Assembly (NCBI RefSeq): GCF_015500075.1
Contig: NZ_CP045496.1
Span: forward strand, 1,054,001 to 1,118,000
Reading direction: 5' to 3'
From: Mesorhizobium sp. INR15
GTDB lineage: Bacteria > Pseudomonadota > Alphaproteobacteria > Rhizobiales > Rhizobiaceae
Length of the DNA: 64,000 bases
Shown: one piece after another, positions 32,601 through 40,307 of the stretch
Numbering within the stretch: position 1 is the first letter of the stretch
Layout of the letters: each line of letters starts with the position of its first letter
Translations under genes and position numbers: made by a program
Notes under the pieces: model-generated
Database searches by the model: none
Seen by the model: only the letters and a program-made list of their open reading frames with translations
What the model was told of the DNA's origin: nothing

Positions 32601-33004
32601 AGCTCCGGCAGGATCGCCAGCGACATCAGGTCGCCCCATTCGAGCAGGTCCTCGAGATAGAGCAGCGGCGCGCCTTTTTCGCTCTCGTCGCGCATATTGG
32701 CTTGCGTCAGCATTCGGCAGAGGTGGCCCCAGCCCTTGCGGTCCCGCGGGTAGGCCAGGACATCCGGCGTGCCGTCGCAAAACACCAGCCGGCAGCCGGG
32801 GTGGTAGGCGAGCGTCTCGACCTTGGCCTGCTGCCACGCGCGCACGACGCCGGCCACCGTGTTTCGATCGGCAAGGCCGATCGACGCGAAGCCGAGGAAT
32901 TTCGCCGTGACCACCAGTTCCTCGGGCTTGGAGGCGCCGCGCAGGAACGAGAAATTCGACTGAATGCCGAACTCGGCATAGGGGATGATGGTCAGCGCGT
33001 TCAT
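29660..33004 (-). CDS. dnaE2: Error-prone DNA polymerase DnaE2 (ImuC)
   Basis: The 1114-aa C-family polymerase alpha subunit begins with a PHP domain (IIPYAEFGIQSNFSFLRGASKPEE). RGSAANSVVCFCIG and the catalytic PDIDVDFEHEKRE follow, and an OB-fold lies near the C-terminus (VSVAGLVLVRQRPGKGNAIFLTLEDD). It performs translesion synthesis together with ImuA and ImuB in the SOS response. Its start overlaps the imuB stop (ATGA), so the three genes form one operon behind a LexA box. Confidence 0.96.
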   Translation of the reverse strand: MNALTIIPYAEFGIQSNFSFLRGASKPEELVVTAKFLGFASIGLADRNTVAGVVRAWQQAKVETLAYHPGCRLVFCDGTPDVLAYPRDRKGWGHLCRMLTQANMRDESEKGAPLLYLEDLLEWGDLMSLAILPELAAATEGDLALLRQLKQRFGRNLRLAVSPDYAGNDRFRIEQAAAMAGLAGIPLMATNDVLYHAAERRPLQDVLTAIRLNVPVSESGLELTANAERHLKPPLEMARLFRRHPEALAETLRFAAELTFSLSDLQYNYPDEPTESGLGPQAELERLAREGAITRYPSGVPASVLQRIQEELALIERLNYARYFLTVHDIVKYARSQDILCQGRGSAANSVVCFCIGITEVGPERIDSLFERFISEERNEPPDIDVDFEHEKREIVMQYIYNKYSAKRTALAAAVVSYRGRSALREVAKAMGLSDDVRGSLSGSIWGWSTSELGEKEARAGGLDRADPVSTHVIERANEIMGFPRHLSQHVGGFVITRDRLDEIVPIIKTAMDERKMVEWDKDDLDAVKILKVDILALGMLTCLQRAFTLLTDHYPKARDPYGRPYVLGTLPAEDQRVYDMICRADTLGVFQIESRAQMSMLPRLEPRTFYDLVIEVAIVRPGPIQGDMVHPYLRRRQKKEKAEYPKPELEEILGKTLGVPLFQEQAMKIAIVAGGFRPGEADELRRAMATFKRTGTIGNYRQRMVDGMTDRGYEKDFAERCFKQIEGFGEYGFPESHAASFALLVYASCWFKTFYPDVFCAAILNSQPMGFYQPAQLVRDARDHGVEIRDVDVNFSVWDCTLEKAPFDPGQILSRHAGMRGVIKTDYALRLGFRQIKGLSEDRMAAFVARRGDGYESVRDVWLRSSLDVDEIERLAQADAFRSIGLDRREALWAVRALDRKSAAETLPLFDQPGIRLRELEPETRLPKMPLGEHVIHDYRALGLSLKAHPVAFLRERLDRAGVTPNAKLPSVRDGRRVSVAGLVLVRQRPGKGNAIFLTLEDDKAVANVIFWQRTFDRFRPIIMGARFVRVTGKLQSESGVIHIVAEKIEDLTPWLTVLLEKVSPAGAADVRLPQRPVGEAGPDRPAIRNAPGDLATLSEEAESVMPKGRNFQ

Positions 33005-34626
33005 GCGAAGACCCCGTGCATGAACCAGCGCGGCGCAGGCAGGGCGGCGCCGTAAAGGCCTTGCCGGTAGAGCCAGTAACGGCGGCCATCGGCATCCTCG
33101 ATGCGGAAATAATCGCGTGTCGATGTGGCTTCGTCGCGCGGCGCCTCACGCCACCATTCCGGCGCGATGCGTTCCGGCCCCTCGGCGCGCGTGACCCGGT
33201 AGAGCGCGCGCCGCCAGCGGAAGTTCAGCGGCGGTCCTTCCGGCATTTCGGTTGCCGGCACCTCGATCGGTTCGGGCGAGCGGAACAGCCGGATCGGCCG
33301 CTGCGGTCGGAAGACGGTCATCGGCGTCGGGTGCTTTATCCGGTCCGGCTTCTTCGGCGGCGCGATCCTTCGCGGCGCTTCGGTGAAAGGCACGGTCGCG
33401 ACGGCGCGCTCGGGCAGATGGCTTTCGACGGCGATCGGTTTCAGCACGGCACCCTCGCCCAGCCGGGCGCGGATGCGGTCGGCGAACAGCGCGATATCGG
33501 CGCCGTCGTCGCTAGTCTCGCCGGTCAGGTCGGTCTGCTGCATGTCGAACGCGGCGGCCGACAGCACGGACAGGCGCACGAGGTCGAAGCCATAGCCGGC
33601 ATCGATATCCTGTTCGAGCGCGGCCAGCCTTTCATGGAACAGGCGCTGGATCAGCATCGGCTCGCGCATCGGCCGTGATGTGCCGACGGCGATGCGGCTG
33701 ACGGCGCCGTCGACGCGGAAGAGCAGCAGCGCCAGCAGTCTTGCGCCCTCGCCTCGGCGTTCAAGGTCCGCCTTCAGCGTCGTCGCCAGCATGCGCACCA
33801 GCTGCTCGATGTCCTCGGTCAAGGTGATGGGTTCGGAGAGGTGTCGCTCGACCGACAGCGGCGCGACCGGCAGGCGGGGCGAGACCGCCTCGTCGAGCCG
33901 GCCAAGCGCCTGGTCGAGGCGCAGAAGCAGGGAGGCGCCGAAGCGGCGGGCGAGCGGCGCGCGCGGCGCCGCCATAACGGCGCCCGCCGTGCGCAGGCCG
34001 ACACTTTCCAGGCTGGTGCGGATGTCAGGCTCGATGCGCAGCGCCGCCAGCGGCAAAGGCGCGAGCAGCGCTTCCTCTTCGCCTGACACAACGATGCGGT
34101 CGCCGGAAAACCGTGCCGCCGCCCAGGCAGCGCCCGGTGTCGCGGCAAGGCCGGCGCGGACATCAAAACCCTGATGGAAGAAGCGCGACAGGATTTCGTC
34201 CAGCATCGCGCGTTCGCCGCCGAAAAGATGGGTGCAGCCGGTGACGTCGAGATAAAGGCCATCCGTGCTGTCCAGCGCCACCAGCGGGGTGTAGCGGTCG
34301 CACCAGTCGGCAAGGCCTTCGAGCAGGCGGCGGTCGGCCTCCGGATCGGCTTCCAGGATGTCGATCGACGGATGCATGGCGCGCGCATCGGCGATGCCCA
34401 TGCCGCGCTTCAGATGCAGCGCCTCAGCCCGCTCGTCGAGGGCGGCGATGCGCTGCGCGTTGCCCTGGCGATGGCTGATCACCATCGGCCGGTGATCCGA
34501 CGGCCGCGAACGCCAGGACCGCCCCAGACGCTGCCGCAAGATCCTTTCCGCCGCGAGATGCGGGAACCACAGAGACAGGATTCTTTGCCCGTTCTTCCTG
34601 GGATCTTTCCTCAAAGACGCGTTCAT
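33001..34626 (-). CDS. imuB: ImuB, Y-family polymerase-like mutasome protein
   Basis: The 541-aa product has a Y-family polymerase fold. The first catalytic motif reads LSLWFPHLAAERI in place of a DxD-type motif, so it is catalytically inactive as expected for ImuB. LDSTDGLYLDVTGCTHLFGGE is the second family hallmark. It bridges the beta clamp, ImuA and DnaE2. ATG 34626 precedes the family N-terminus (GQRILSLWFPHLA). The start lies about 200 bp inside the imuA frame. Confidence 0.92.
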   Translation of the reverse strand: MNASLRKDPRKNGQRILSLWFPHLAAERILRQRLGRSWRSRPSDHRPMVISHRQGNAQRIAALDERAEALHLKRGMGIADARAMHPSIDILEADPEADRRLLEGLADWCDRYTPLVALDSTDGLYLDVTGCTHLFGGERAMLDEILSRFFHQGFDVRAGLAATPGAAWAAARFSGDRIVVSGEEEALLAPLPLAALRIEPDIRTSLESVGLRTAGAVMAAPRAPLARRFGASLLLRLDQALGRLDEAVSPRLPVAPLSVERHLSEPITLTEDIEQLVRMLATTLKADLERRGEGARLLALLLFRVDGAVSRIAVGTSRPMREPMLIQRLFHERLAALEQDIDAGYGFDLVRLSVLSAAAFDMQQTDLTGETSDDGADIALFADRIRARLGEGAVLKPIAVESHLPERAVATVPFTEAPRRIAPPKKPDRIKHPTPMTVFRPQRPIRLFRSPEPIEVPATEMPEGPPLNFRWRRALYRVTRAEGPERIAPEWWREAPRDEATSTRDYFRIEDADGRRYWLYRQGLYGAALPAPRWFMHGVFA

Positions 34627-35434
34627 CGGGGTTCCACTCCAGTGTGAATTGTCCGGGCAAGGCCGTGCGGCTCTTGCCGATGGTGACAGTGAAGGCCGGT
34701 CGGCCGATCGAGCCGTCAAGCGGCCCGGCGATGGTGTCGCGTGGGGTCGCCGGCGCCGACGACAGGATGAGGCGCACCGGCGCCGCCGTCGGCTCGGCTT
34801 CGGCGGCCTGCCGCAGCAGGAATACCGGCCGGCCAGCCATCCGCGCCCTTGCGTGCAGGCGGCGGGTCGCGGTCAGGTCCAGCCGATGCGGATTGCCGCG
34901 CACTTCAAGGATGACGGCGGCGAGCGCCGTCATCCTTGCTGCCTCCTCGGCGACCCACAAAGCGTCGACCAGCCGGGGCGCTTCGGAAAACAGCAATTGG
35001 TCCGGCTCGATGCCGAAAGAGGCGTGAAGCCCTCTTGCGTAGGGGAAGCCCGCCTCGTGAAAGATCTCCGTGGTGCCGATCCACAGCAGCGGCAGGCGCG
35101 GGCCCTGCTTGAGGATCAGGCTTGCAAGCGACAGGGCAAAGCCGGCCACGGCACCGGCATCGCGGGTCTCGGCGCCGTGGATCTCGCTCAAGGCGGCTTT
35201 CGGCAGGCCGCCGCTCAGGGTGTCATCGAGGCGATCGGCACCGGTGCGCAGGAACGCATCCGGCGTTGCCACGGCAATGCCGCGCCGGACCACTGTGCGG
35301 TCAGTATTGGGGCGGTCAGCATCGGGCGATGCGCCGGCCGGCGCCTCCAGGCGCTCGGGCAGCGTTCCCTCGATCTTCGCGATCTGGCGGCGCAGGGCAA
35401 AAACAGTCTCCCGCGCCACGGCGGTTATCGCCAT
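34424..35434 (-). CDS. imuA: ImuA, RecA-like mutasome protein
   Basis: The 336-aa product is a RecA/SulA-related ImuA: TLSGGLPKAALSEIHG near the degenerate P-loop, then LLWIGTTEIFHEAGFPYARGL and a C-terminal FTLEWNPDERVFEE. The conserved part ends near residue 270. The remaining 65 residues are low-complexity and overlap imuB by about 200 bp. It heads the imuA-imuB-dnaE2 operon, and the LexA box begins 25 bp upstream of its start. Confidence 0.9.
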   Translation of the reverse strand: MAITAVARETVFALRRQIAKIEGTLPERLEAPAGASPDADRPNTDRTVVRRGIAVATPDAFLRTGADRLDDTLSGGLPKAALSEIHGAETRDAGAVAGFALSLASLILKQGPRLPLLWIGTTEIFHEAGFPYARGLHASFGIEPDQLLFSEAPRLVDALWVAEEAARMTALAAVILEVRGNPHRLDLTATRRLHARARMAGRPVFLLRQAAEAEPTAAPVRLILSSAPATPRDTIAGPLDGSIGRPAFTVTIGKSRTALPGQFTLEWNPDERVFEERSQEERAKNPVSVVPASRGGKDLAAASGAVLAFAAVGSPADGDQPSPGQRAAHRRPRRAG

Positions 35435-35458
35435 GACGGTCAGCTTCCATTCACAATT

Positions 35459-35473
35459 GTTCCTGTTATGTTC
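35459..35473 (-). promoter_or_regulatory. LexA box (SOS operator) of imuA-imuB-dnaE2
   Basis: The + strand reads GTTC-ctgttat-GTTC, the alphaproteobacterial LexA motif GTTC-N7-GTTC, 25-39 bp before the imuA start. LexA would repress the mutasome operon until DNA damage. Confidence 0.85.
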
Positions 35474-35607
35474 CTATAGATTCCAGAGGGCACTCCAAGA
35501 GTCAAGCAGACTCACGGGGAATTTATTCCTCTCTGGTCGTTTGCCCTGGAGCGGTACGCCGTTTGATGGGATCGCGGAGCCGCTCCAATTCCCCGTTTTC
35601 AGGCAAC

Positions 35608-35650
35608 TCCGAAGGGAAAGCGCGAAGCGCTTTTCCTGGGAAGCCGTTCC
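35608..35650. repeat. Intergenic repeat, copy A
   Basis: The core AAGCGCGAAGCGCTTTTCC is present here and, in inverse orientation, at 37217-37259 with few differences. The motif contains a self-complementary AAGCGC/GCGCTT pair. The two copies flank the LysE, zincin and YunG-like genes. Confidence 0.6.
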
Positions 35651-35660
35651 TGGAATTGCC

Positions 35661-36293
35661 TCAGCGCTGGCCGCCAAGGGCCAGCCGTGCGGCAAGCCCC
35701 GCGAACACGGTTCCAAGCAGGATCCGTGGCGCGCGCTGAAACCGCGTGCGGCGTGACAAGGCCGCGCCGATCCGGCTCGCGGTCAGGATGACCAGGCCAT
35801 TGACCACCAGTCCGATCAGGTTGAGCACGGTTGCCAGCAGCAGGATCTGGCCGGCGACGGAACCGGCCCGCGGCTGCACGAATTGCGGGAACAGCGCCAG
35901 CACGAACAGCGCCATCTTCGGGTTGAGCAGGTTGGTCAGCAATCCCTGCCGGAAAATGCGTGTCCGCGAGTAGCGCGGCAGGCCGGCGACCGGCGCGAGC
36001 ATGGCCCCGTCCGAGGTGAACGCCTTCCATGCGAGGTAAGCGAGATAGGCAGCACCGGCATAACGCACGATGTCGTAGGCGATGGGGGCGGCGAGAAACA
36101 GTTGCGACAGGCCGAAGGCGGCGGCCAGCGCATGGCAATAGGTGCCTGTGGCGATGCCGATATAGGTCGCCAACCCCGCCGCACGCCCCTGGCTGGCGCT
36201 GCGGGATGCGATCAACAGCATGTCCGGCCCCGGCGTCGCGGTCAAAGCGAGGCAAGCAATGGCGAAAAGTCCAATGGTGGAAAAGTCCGGCAT
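35661..36293 (-). CDS. LysE/RhtB family amino-acid exporter
   Basis: The 210-aa product has about six membrane helices. The family start FSTIGLFAIACLALTATPGPDMLLIASRSASQGRAAGLA with TPGPD is clear, as is LLTNLLNPKMALFVLALFPQFV. It exports an amino acid or a derivative; the substrate is unknown. ATG 36293 has AGGAG upstream on the minus strand; a start at 36350 would add 19 polar residues not seen in the family. Confidence 0.9.
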   Translation of the reverse strand: MPDFSTIGLFAIACLALTATPGPDMLLIASRSASQGRAAGLATYIGIATGTYCHALAAAFGLSQLFLAAPIAYDIVRYAGAAYLAYLAWKAFTSDGAMLAPVAGLPRYSRTRIFRQGLLTNLLNPKMALFVLALFPQFVQPRAGSVAGQILLLATVLNLIGLVVNGLVILTASRIGAALSRRTRFQRAPRILLGTVFAGLAARLALGGQR

Positions 36294-36428
36294 GAGAGCT
36301 CCTGATACATGGCCGGAACCGATGCCTACTCGATTCCTTGAGAACAGCAAAGTATCTGGAGCAGGAATTGCCGCGCCATTTGCCGAGCCCGGCGCGAAAG
36401 CCTATATGCCGGGATCAAAGGATAAAGC

Positions 36429-36851
36429 ATGGCCCGCATCTACAAGACCCGCACCTGGCACGACGAGCTTTCGCCGGCGATGGAGGAAATGGAGTTCCTG
36501 GCGCTGGAGGCTTACGCCCACCTGCCGGAGGATTTCCGCAAGCTGACCGGCGAGATCGTCATCCAGATCGCGGAGTTCCCGACCGACGAGATCATGGACG
36601 ACCTGTCGCTGGAAACGCCCTTCGACCTGCTCGGCCTGTTCGAGGGACGCGGCATCGCCGAGCGCTGGAACCCGCAGACCGGCGAAGGCCCGAACCGCAT
36701 CACGCTCTACCGCCGCGCCATCCTCGACTACTGGGCCGAAAACGAGGAAACCCTGGGCGACATCGTCACGCATGTGCTGATCCATGAGATCGGCCATCAT
36801 TTCGGCTTATCCGATGACGATATGGAGAAGATTGAGGAAGCGGCAGAGTAG
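36429..36851 (+). CDS. Zincin-like metallopeptidase family protein
   Basis: The 140-aa product has the zinc motif HEIGHHFGLSDDD near residues 119-131, with a preceding acidic helix (EEMEFLALEAYAHLPEDF). This is the small metallopeptidase-like family found next to housekeeping genes in many alphaproteobacteria. Substrate is unknown. The YunG-like gene follows 4 bp later, so they are likely co-transcribed. Confidence 0.85.
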   Translation: MARIYKTRTWHDELSPAMEEMEFLALEAYAHLPEDFRKLTGEIVIQIAEFPTDEIMDDLSLETPFDLLGLFEGRGIAERWNPQTGEGPNRITLYRRAILDYWAENEETLGDIVTHVLIHEIGHHFGLSDDDMEKIEEAAE

Positions 36852-36855
36852 TTCC

Positions 36856-37197
36856 ATGCGCAATTTCACCAACCCCGGCGAACTCTTCGACAGATTGAAA
36901 ACCGCCTGGAGCCCCGAAAGCTCGAAAAGCTGGAGCGCCGAAAACCCGGCCAAAGGCCAATGCAGCGTCACCTCGCTGGTCATCCATGACGCATTCGGCG
37001 GCGATATCCTGAAGACCCAAACGCGTGGCGGCACGCATTTCTACAATGTGGTTGACGGCATCAAGTGGGACATGACGATCAGCCAGTTCGACCGGCCGAT
37101 ACCGTTCGCCGACCTGGCGTCCAGCCGCGAAGAGGCGATGGCGGACACCTCGCCCGCGCAATATGCCGCGCTCAAGGCCAGGCTGAACCTGGGCTAG
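36856..37197 (+). CDS. YunG-like protein
   Basis: The 113-aa product has SSKSWSAENPAKGQCSVTSLVIHDAFGGDIL and HFYNVVDGIKWDMTISQFDRP, the layout of YunG-family proteins with Cys in GQCSVT and His in THFYN. A papain-like arrangement has been suggested for such folds, but activity is not established. ATG 36856 follows the zincin stop by 4 bp. Confidence 0.65.
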   Translation: MRNFTNPGELFDRLKTAWSPESSKSWSAENPAKGQCSVTSLVIHDAFGGDILKTQTRGGTHFYNVVDGIKWDMTISQFDRPIPFADLASSREEAMADTSPAQYAALKARLNLG

Positions 37198-37216
37198 GGC
37201 GTTTCAGGAAAAGCGT

Positions 37217-37259
37217 GAACGGTCTTCCCGGGAAAAGCGCTTCGCGCTTTCCCTTTGGA
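37217..37259. repeat. Intergenic repeat, copy B (inverted)
   Basis: It is the reverse complement of the 35608-35650 copy with minor changes. The rest of 37198-37337 holds nothing else I can name. Confidence 0.6.
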
Positions 37260-37337
37260 ATCGCGTAAAAACAAAGAGATAGAGCCTGCTTCACCCCGAA
37301 CGGATCTGGATGGAACGGGCTCTATCCTGACGTTTGA

Positions 37338-37544
37338 CTACCAGTCGCTGAGCTTGGTGTCTGGGCCGTATTCCTGGCCCTCGATATCCTTCACCACGGC
37401 CTGGCCGCAGCGCATGGTCTTGGCCTTCTTGTCGTAGGCGTAGGTCGGCGAGCCGAACAGATGCCAGCCCTTGTTGAGCGCCGCCGTCACCTTGTGACAG
37501 AAGCTGGCGTCGTCCGCAGCGGTCAGAAAACGGTAGAGTTTCAT
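37338..37544 (-). CDS. DUF1737 family protein
   Basis: The 68-aa product begins MKLYRFLTAADDASFCHKVTAALNKGWHLFGSPTYAYD, matching my recollection of DUF1737. It is a small cytoplasmic protein of unknown function. It lies downstream of the CitE-like gene in the same direction. Confidence 0.8.
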   Translation of the reverse strand: MKLYRFLTAADDASFCHKVTAALNKGWHLFGSPTYAYDKKAKTMRCGQAVVKDIEGQEYGPDTKLSDW

Positions 37545-37581
37545 CGTTCAAGTCCTGTTGTGTACCCGTAGCCGGCCAACA

Positions 37582-38463
37582 TCATGCGCTGATGGCAGCG
37601 GCCTTCGCCAGCAATTTTTCCGCCTGCGCGAGATGTAGCCGCTCGACCATCTTTCCGCTCAAGGCGATCACGCCCTTCTGTGCATTTTCGGGCAGCGCGA
37701 AGGCCTGCTTCACCGCGCGGGCCTCGGCCACGGCTTGCACGGATGGCGCAAAGGCATGGTTGGCGGCTTCGATCTGGGCCGGGTGGATGAGGGATTTTCC
37801 GTCGAACCCCATTGCCGCCGCTTCCGTGCACTCTCGCGCATAGGCGTCCAGGTCGCGAAAATCGTTGGCGACACCGTCGATAATATCGATGCCGCCGGCC
37901 CGCGCGGCCAACACCATCTGCATCAGCCAAGGCACCAGATAGCGCCGATCAGGCGTCGCCAGCACGCCGGTGTCCTTGATCAGATCGTTCGTTCCGGCAA
38001 TGAAACAATCAAGGCGTGAAGCGGGATCGCGGCCAAGTTCGGCAATGGCGCCAATGTTGAGCATGCCCTTCGGCGTCTCGATCATCGCCCATAGTTTCAC
38101 GCTGTCGGGGGCAAAATTGTCGTCAAGCAGATCGCCGACCTCGAGCAGGTCGCGCGGCGTGTCGACCTTGGTCAGAAGAATGCCGTCGGGTTCGCAGCCG
38201 GCGGCGGCCAGCAGGTCATCGTTGCCCCATTCGCTGGCCAGCGCATTGATGCGGACAATCATCTCGCAACGCCGTTCAGGGCGGCTGGCGAAGATGTTTT
38301 TCAACTTGCCGCGTGCGGCAATCTTGTCGGCAGGGGCGACGGCATCCTCAAGGTCGATGATGACCGCATCGCAGGCCAACTGCCCGATCTTGGCCAGCGC
38401 CTTGTCGTTCGAGGCGGGGACGTAAAGCACCGAGCGGCGCGGTGGATGGATTTCGGTTGTCAT
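37582..38463 (-). CDS. HpcH/HpaI (CitE-like) CoA ester lyase
   Basis: The 293-aa TIM-barrel lyase begins RRSVLYVPASNDKALAKIGQLACDAVIIDLEDAVAP. It has the metal/CoA features VRINALASEWGNDDL, MIETPKGMLNI and GFDGKSLIHPAQI. Members cleave citramalyl-, malyl- or beta-methylmalyl-CoA or act as thioesterases. No citD/citF neighbours exist, so this is a free-standing CoA lyase and not part of citrate lyase. ATG 38463 is chosen; the longer upstream frame has no family similarity. Confidence 0.88.
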   Translation of the reverse strand: MTTEIHPPRRSVLYVPASNDKALAKIGQLACDAVIIDLEDAVAPADKIAARGKLKNIFASRPERRCEMIVRINALASEWGNDDLLAAAGCEPDGILLTKVDTPRDLLEVGDLLDDNFAPDSVKLWAMIETPKGMLNIGAIAELGRDPASRLDCFIAGTNDLIKDTGVLATPDRRYLVPWLMQMVLAARAGGIDIIDGVANDFRDLDAYARECTEAAAMGFDGKSLIHPAQIEAANHAFAPSVQAVAEARAVKQAFALPENAQKGVIALSGKMVERLHLAQAEKLLAKAAAISA

Positions 38464-38592
38464 GCCCGATCTATGCCGCTTGCGGCCAGCCGAGGCAAGC
38501 CGCTGGCGCCTGCACAAAAACTGCACAGGATTGCCGAAAACCTCCTGAGCTTCGCCCCGCCGGCTGCATATCGGCCTGCGATACCCGGTGCC

Positions 38593-38760
38593 ATGCAAAA
38601 GCCAAGCAAGAACCGTTGGTCCCTTCCCGCCCGCCTGCGCAGCGAGGGCTGGTGGCTTGTCGACCCGCCGCGAGCGAGCCAGACGGCGGCCGTCATCGCC
38701 TTTGTCCGCAAGAAACCGCCGGCGGTTCGGCTGCAAGCCATAGGGAAGGCCCTGACATGA
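38593..38760 (+). CDS. Small hypothetical protein coupled to DUF4173 gene
   Basis: The 55-aa frame (MQKPSKNRWSLPARL...QAIGKALT) is basic at the start. Its stop overlaps the DUF4173 start (ATGA). The coupling supports a real gene, but the ribosome site is weak. The frame stays open upstream to 38446, so the start is uncertain. Confidence 0.35.
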   Translation: MQKPSKNRWSLPARLRSEGWWLVDPPRASQTAAVIAFVRKKPPAVRLQAIGKALT

Positions 38761-40304
38761 CCTCGTTCCTCAGCGCCGCGCCGAGCTATTGCAGCCGTTT
38801 CGGGGTCGCCGTGCTGCTGGTCGTGCTGGCGGATTTTCTCTTCTACGGCCAGCCCGCCGGCATCACGGTCTTCCTGTTCGCCATCCTGATCGCCGCCGCA
38901 GTCGTTGCCGTGCATCCGGCAGCGTTCAGCGATGGCAGGCTGTGGATCAAACCCGCCGCCCTGCTCGTCGCCCTGCTGCCGCTCGCCGAAAATGTCAGTG
39001 CCCTGTCCGTGTCGATCGCGCTCGCGGCGCTGAGCGTGTTCGCGCTTTCGATGAGCGCGCGGCGGCGCGGCGGGGCTGCTCGGATCGCCGGCCAGATCGC
39101 GCTTTTCCTGCTGGCCGCGCCGGTCCGCTTCATTCATGATTTCATCCGCTGGCGACGGACGGCGCGTCGGTTCGGACGGCGCCGCATCCGCTTCGCGGCA
39201 ATCGCCGTCTGGGTGATGCCGCTGACGCTTGGCGCGGTCTTTCTCGCCCTGTTCGGCGCCGCCAATCCGGTCATCGAATACTGGCTGTCGCTGATCGACC
39301 TTTTCAAACTGCTCGATCTGATCCAGCTTGTCCGGATTGCCTTCTGGCTGTTCATTCTGGCCGGCGTCTGGGTCTTCCTGCGGCCGCGCCTGCCGCGTTT
39401 TCCGCGCCGCATCGCACGGCTGAGATCCGGGCTTGCCAATGCCCACCCGAAGGCCAATCCGGGCCGGCACGTGGTCGAGGAGGTCCTGTTCGGCAAAGCC
39501 GCCATCCTGCGTGCGCTGATTGTCTTCAACGTCCTGTTCGCGGTGCAGACAGTGCTTGACGGCGCTTACCTATGGGGCGGCATCGCCTTGCCCGACGGGC
39601 TGACCTATGCCGCCTATGCGCATCGCGGCGCCTACCCGTTGATCGTCACAGCGCTGCTCGCCGCCGGCTTCGTGCTGGCAGCGCTCCGGCCGGGCAGCGC
39701 GACATCCGCCGACCCGTTGATCCGGCGGCTTGTCTATCTCTGGGTGGCGCAGAACATCGTGCTGGTCATCTCGTCGATCCTGCGGCTCGATCTCTATATC
39801 GGCATCTATGCGCTGACCTACTGGCGCGTCGCCGCCTTCGTCTGGATGGGGCTGGTGGCGGCTGGCCTTGCGCTGATCATCGCCCGCATCGCGATGGAAA
39901 AACGCAATGAATGGCTGCTGTCCGCCAATCTTCTGACGTTATCGGCGACGCTCTATGCCTGCTGCTTCATCAACTTCGCCGTACTGATCGCCAATTACAA
40001 TGTCGACCACTCCCTCGAAATGACCGGCCAGGGCACCCAGCTCGACACCTGGTATCTGCGTTCGCTTGGCCCGGCTGCGTTTCCTGCCTTCGATCGCTTC
40101 CTCGATCATCAAGGCAAGACAGCCGGCGATCCCGCCCTGCGCCAACTCGCGGGCGTGCGGATAGAGGAAGACGACGCGTTTCGCCTGCTCCTGCAAAACT
40201 GGCGTGCGTGGAGCTTTCGCGACTGGCGGCTTCTGCGCTATCTCGACAGGAGAGGTCCGCCCGTGGTTCCTAGGGTCTCCGAACCTTCCCTGCCGGGCCG
40301 CTGA
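38757..40304 (+). CDS. DUF4173 multi-pass membrane protein
   Basis: The 515-aa inner-membrane protein has about 11-13 hydrophobic segments, spread from FGVAVLLVVLADFLFYG to LLTLSATLYACCFINFAVLIANYNV. The family-typical NYNVDHS is followed by TWYLRSLGPAAFPAF and a C-terminal soluble tail (about 425-515). AGGGAAGG precedes ATG 38757. The response-regulator gene starts 3 bp after its stop, so it is probably part of the signalling operon. It could be a sensor partner or the process being controlled. Confidence 0.82.
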   Translation: MTSFLSAAPSYCSRFGVAVLLVVLADFLFYGQPAGITVFLFAILIAAAVVAVHPAAFSDGRLWIKPAALLVALLPLAENVSALSVSIALAALSVFALSMSARRRGGAARIAGQIALFLLAAPVRFIHDFIRWRRTARRFGRRRIRFAAIAVWVMPLTLGAVFLALFGAANPVIEYWLSLIDLFKLLDLIQLVRIAFWLFILAGVWVFLRPRLPRFPRRIARLRSGLANAHPKANPGRHVVEEVLFGKAAILRALIVFNVLFAVQTVLDGAYLWGGIALPDGLTYAAYAHRGAYPLIVTALLAAGFVLAALRPGSATSADPLIRRLVYLWVAQNIVLVISSILRLDLYIGIYALTYWRVAAFVWMGLVAAGLALIIARIAMEKRNEWLLSANLLTLSATLYACCFINFAVLIANYNVDHSLEMTGQGTQLDTWYLRSLGPAAFPAFDRFLDHQGKTAGDPALRQLAGVRIEEDDAFRLLLQNWRAWSFRDWRLLRYLDRRGPPVVPRVSEPSLPGR

Positions 40305-40307
40305 TCC

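Noticed and set aside
38442..38756. N-terminal extension of the DUF4173 protein
   Set aside because: The extra residues are not membrane-like or conserved-looking, while ATG 38757 has AGGGAAGG and overlaps the upstream stop.
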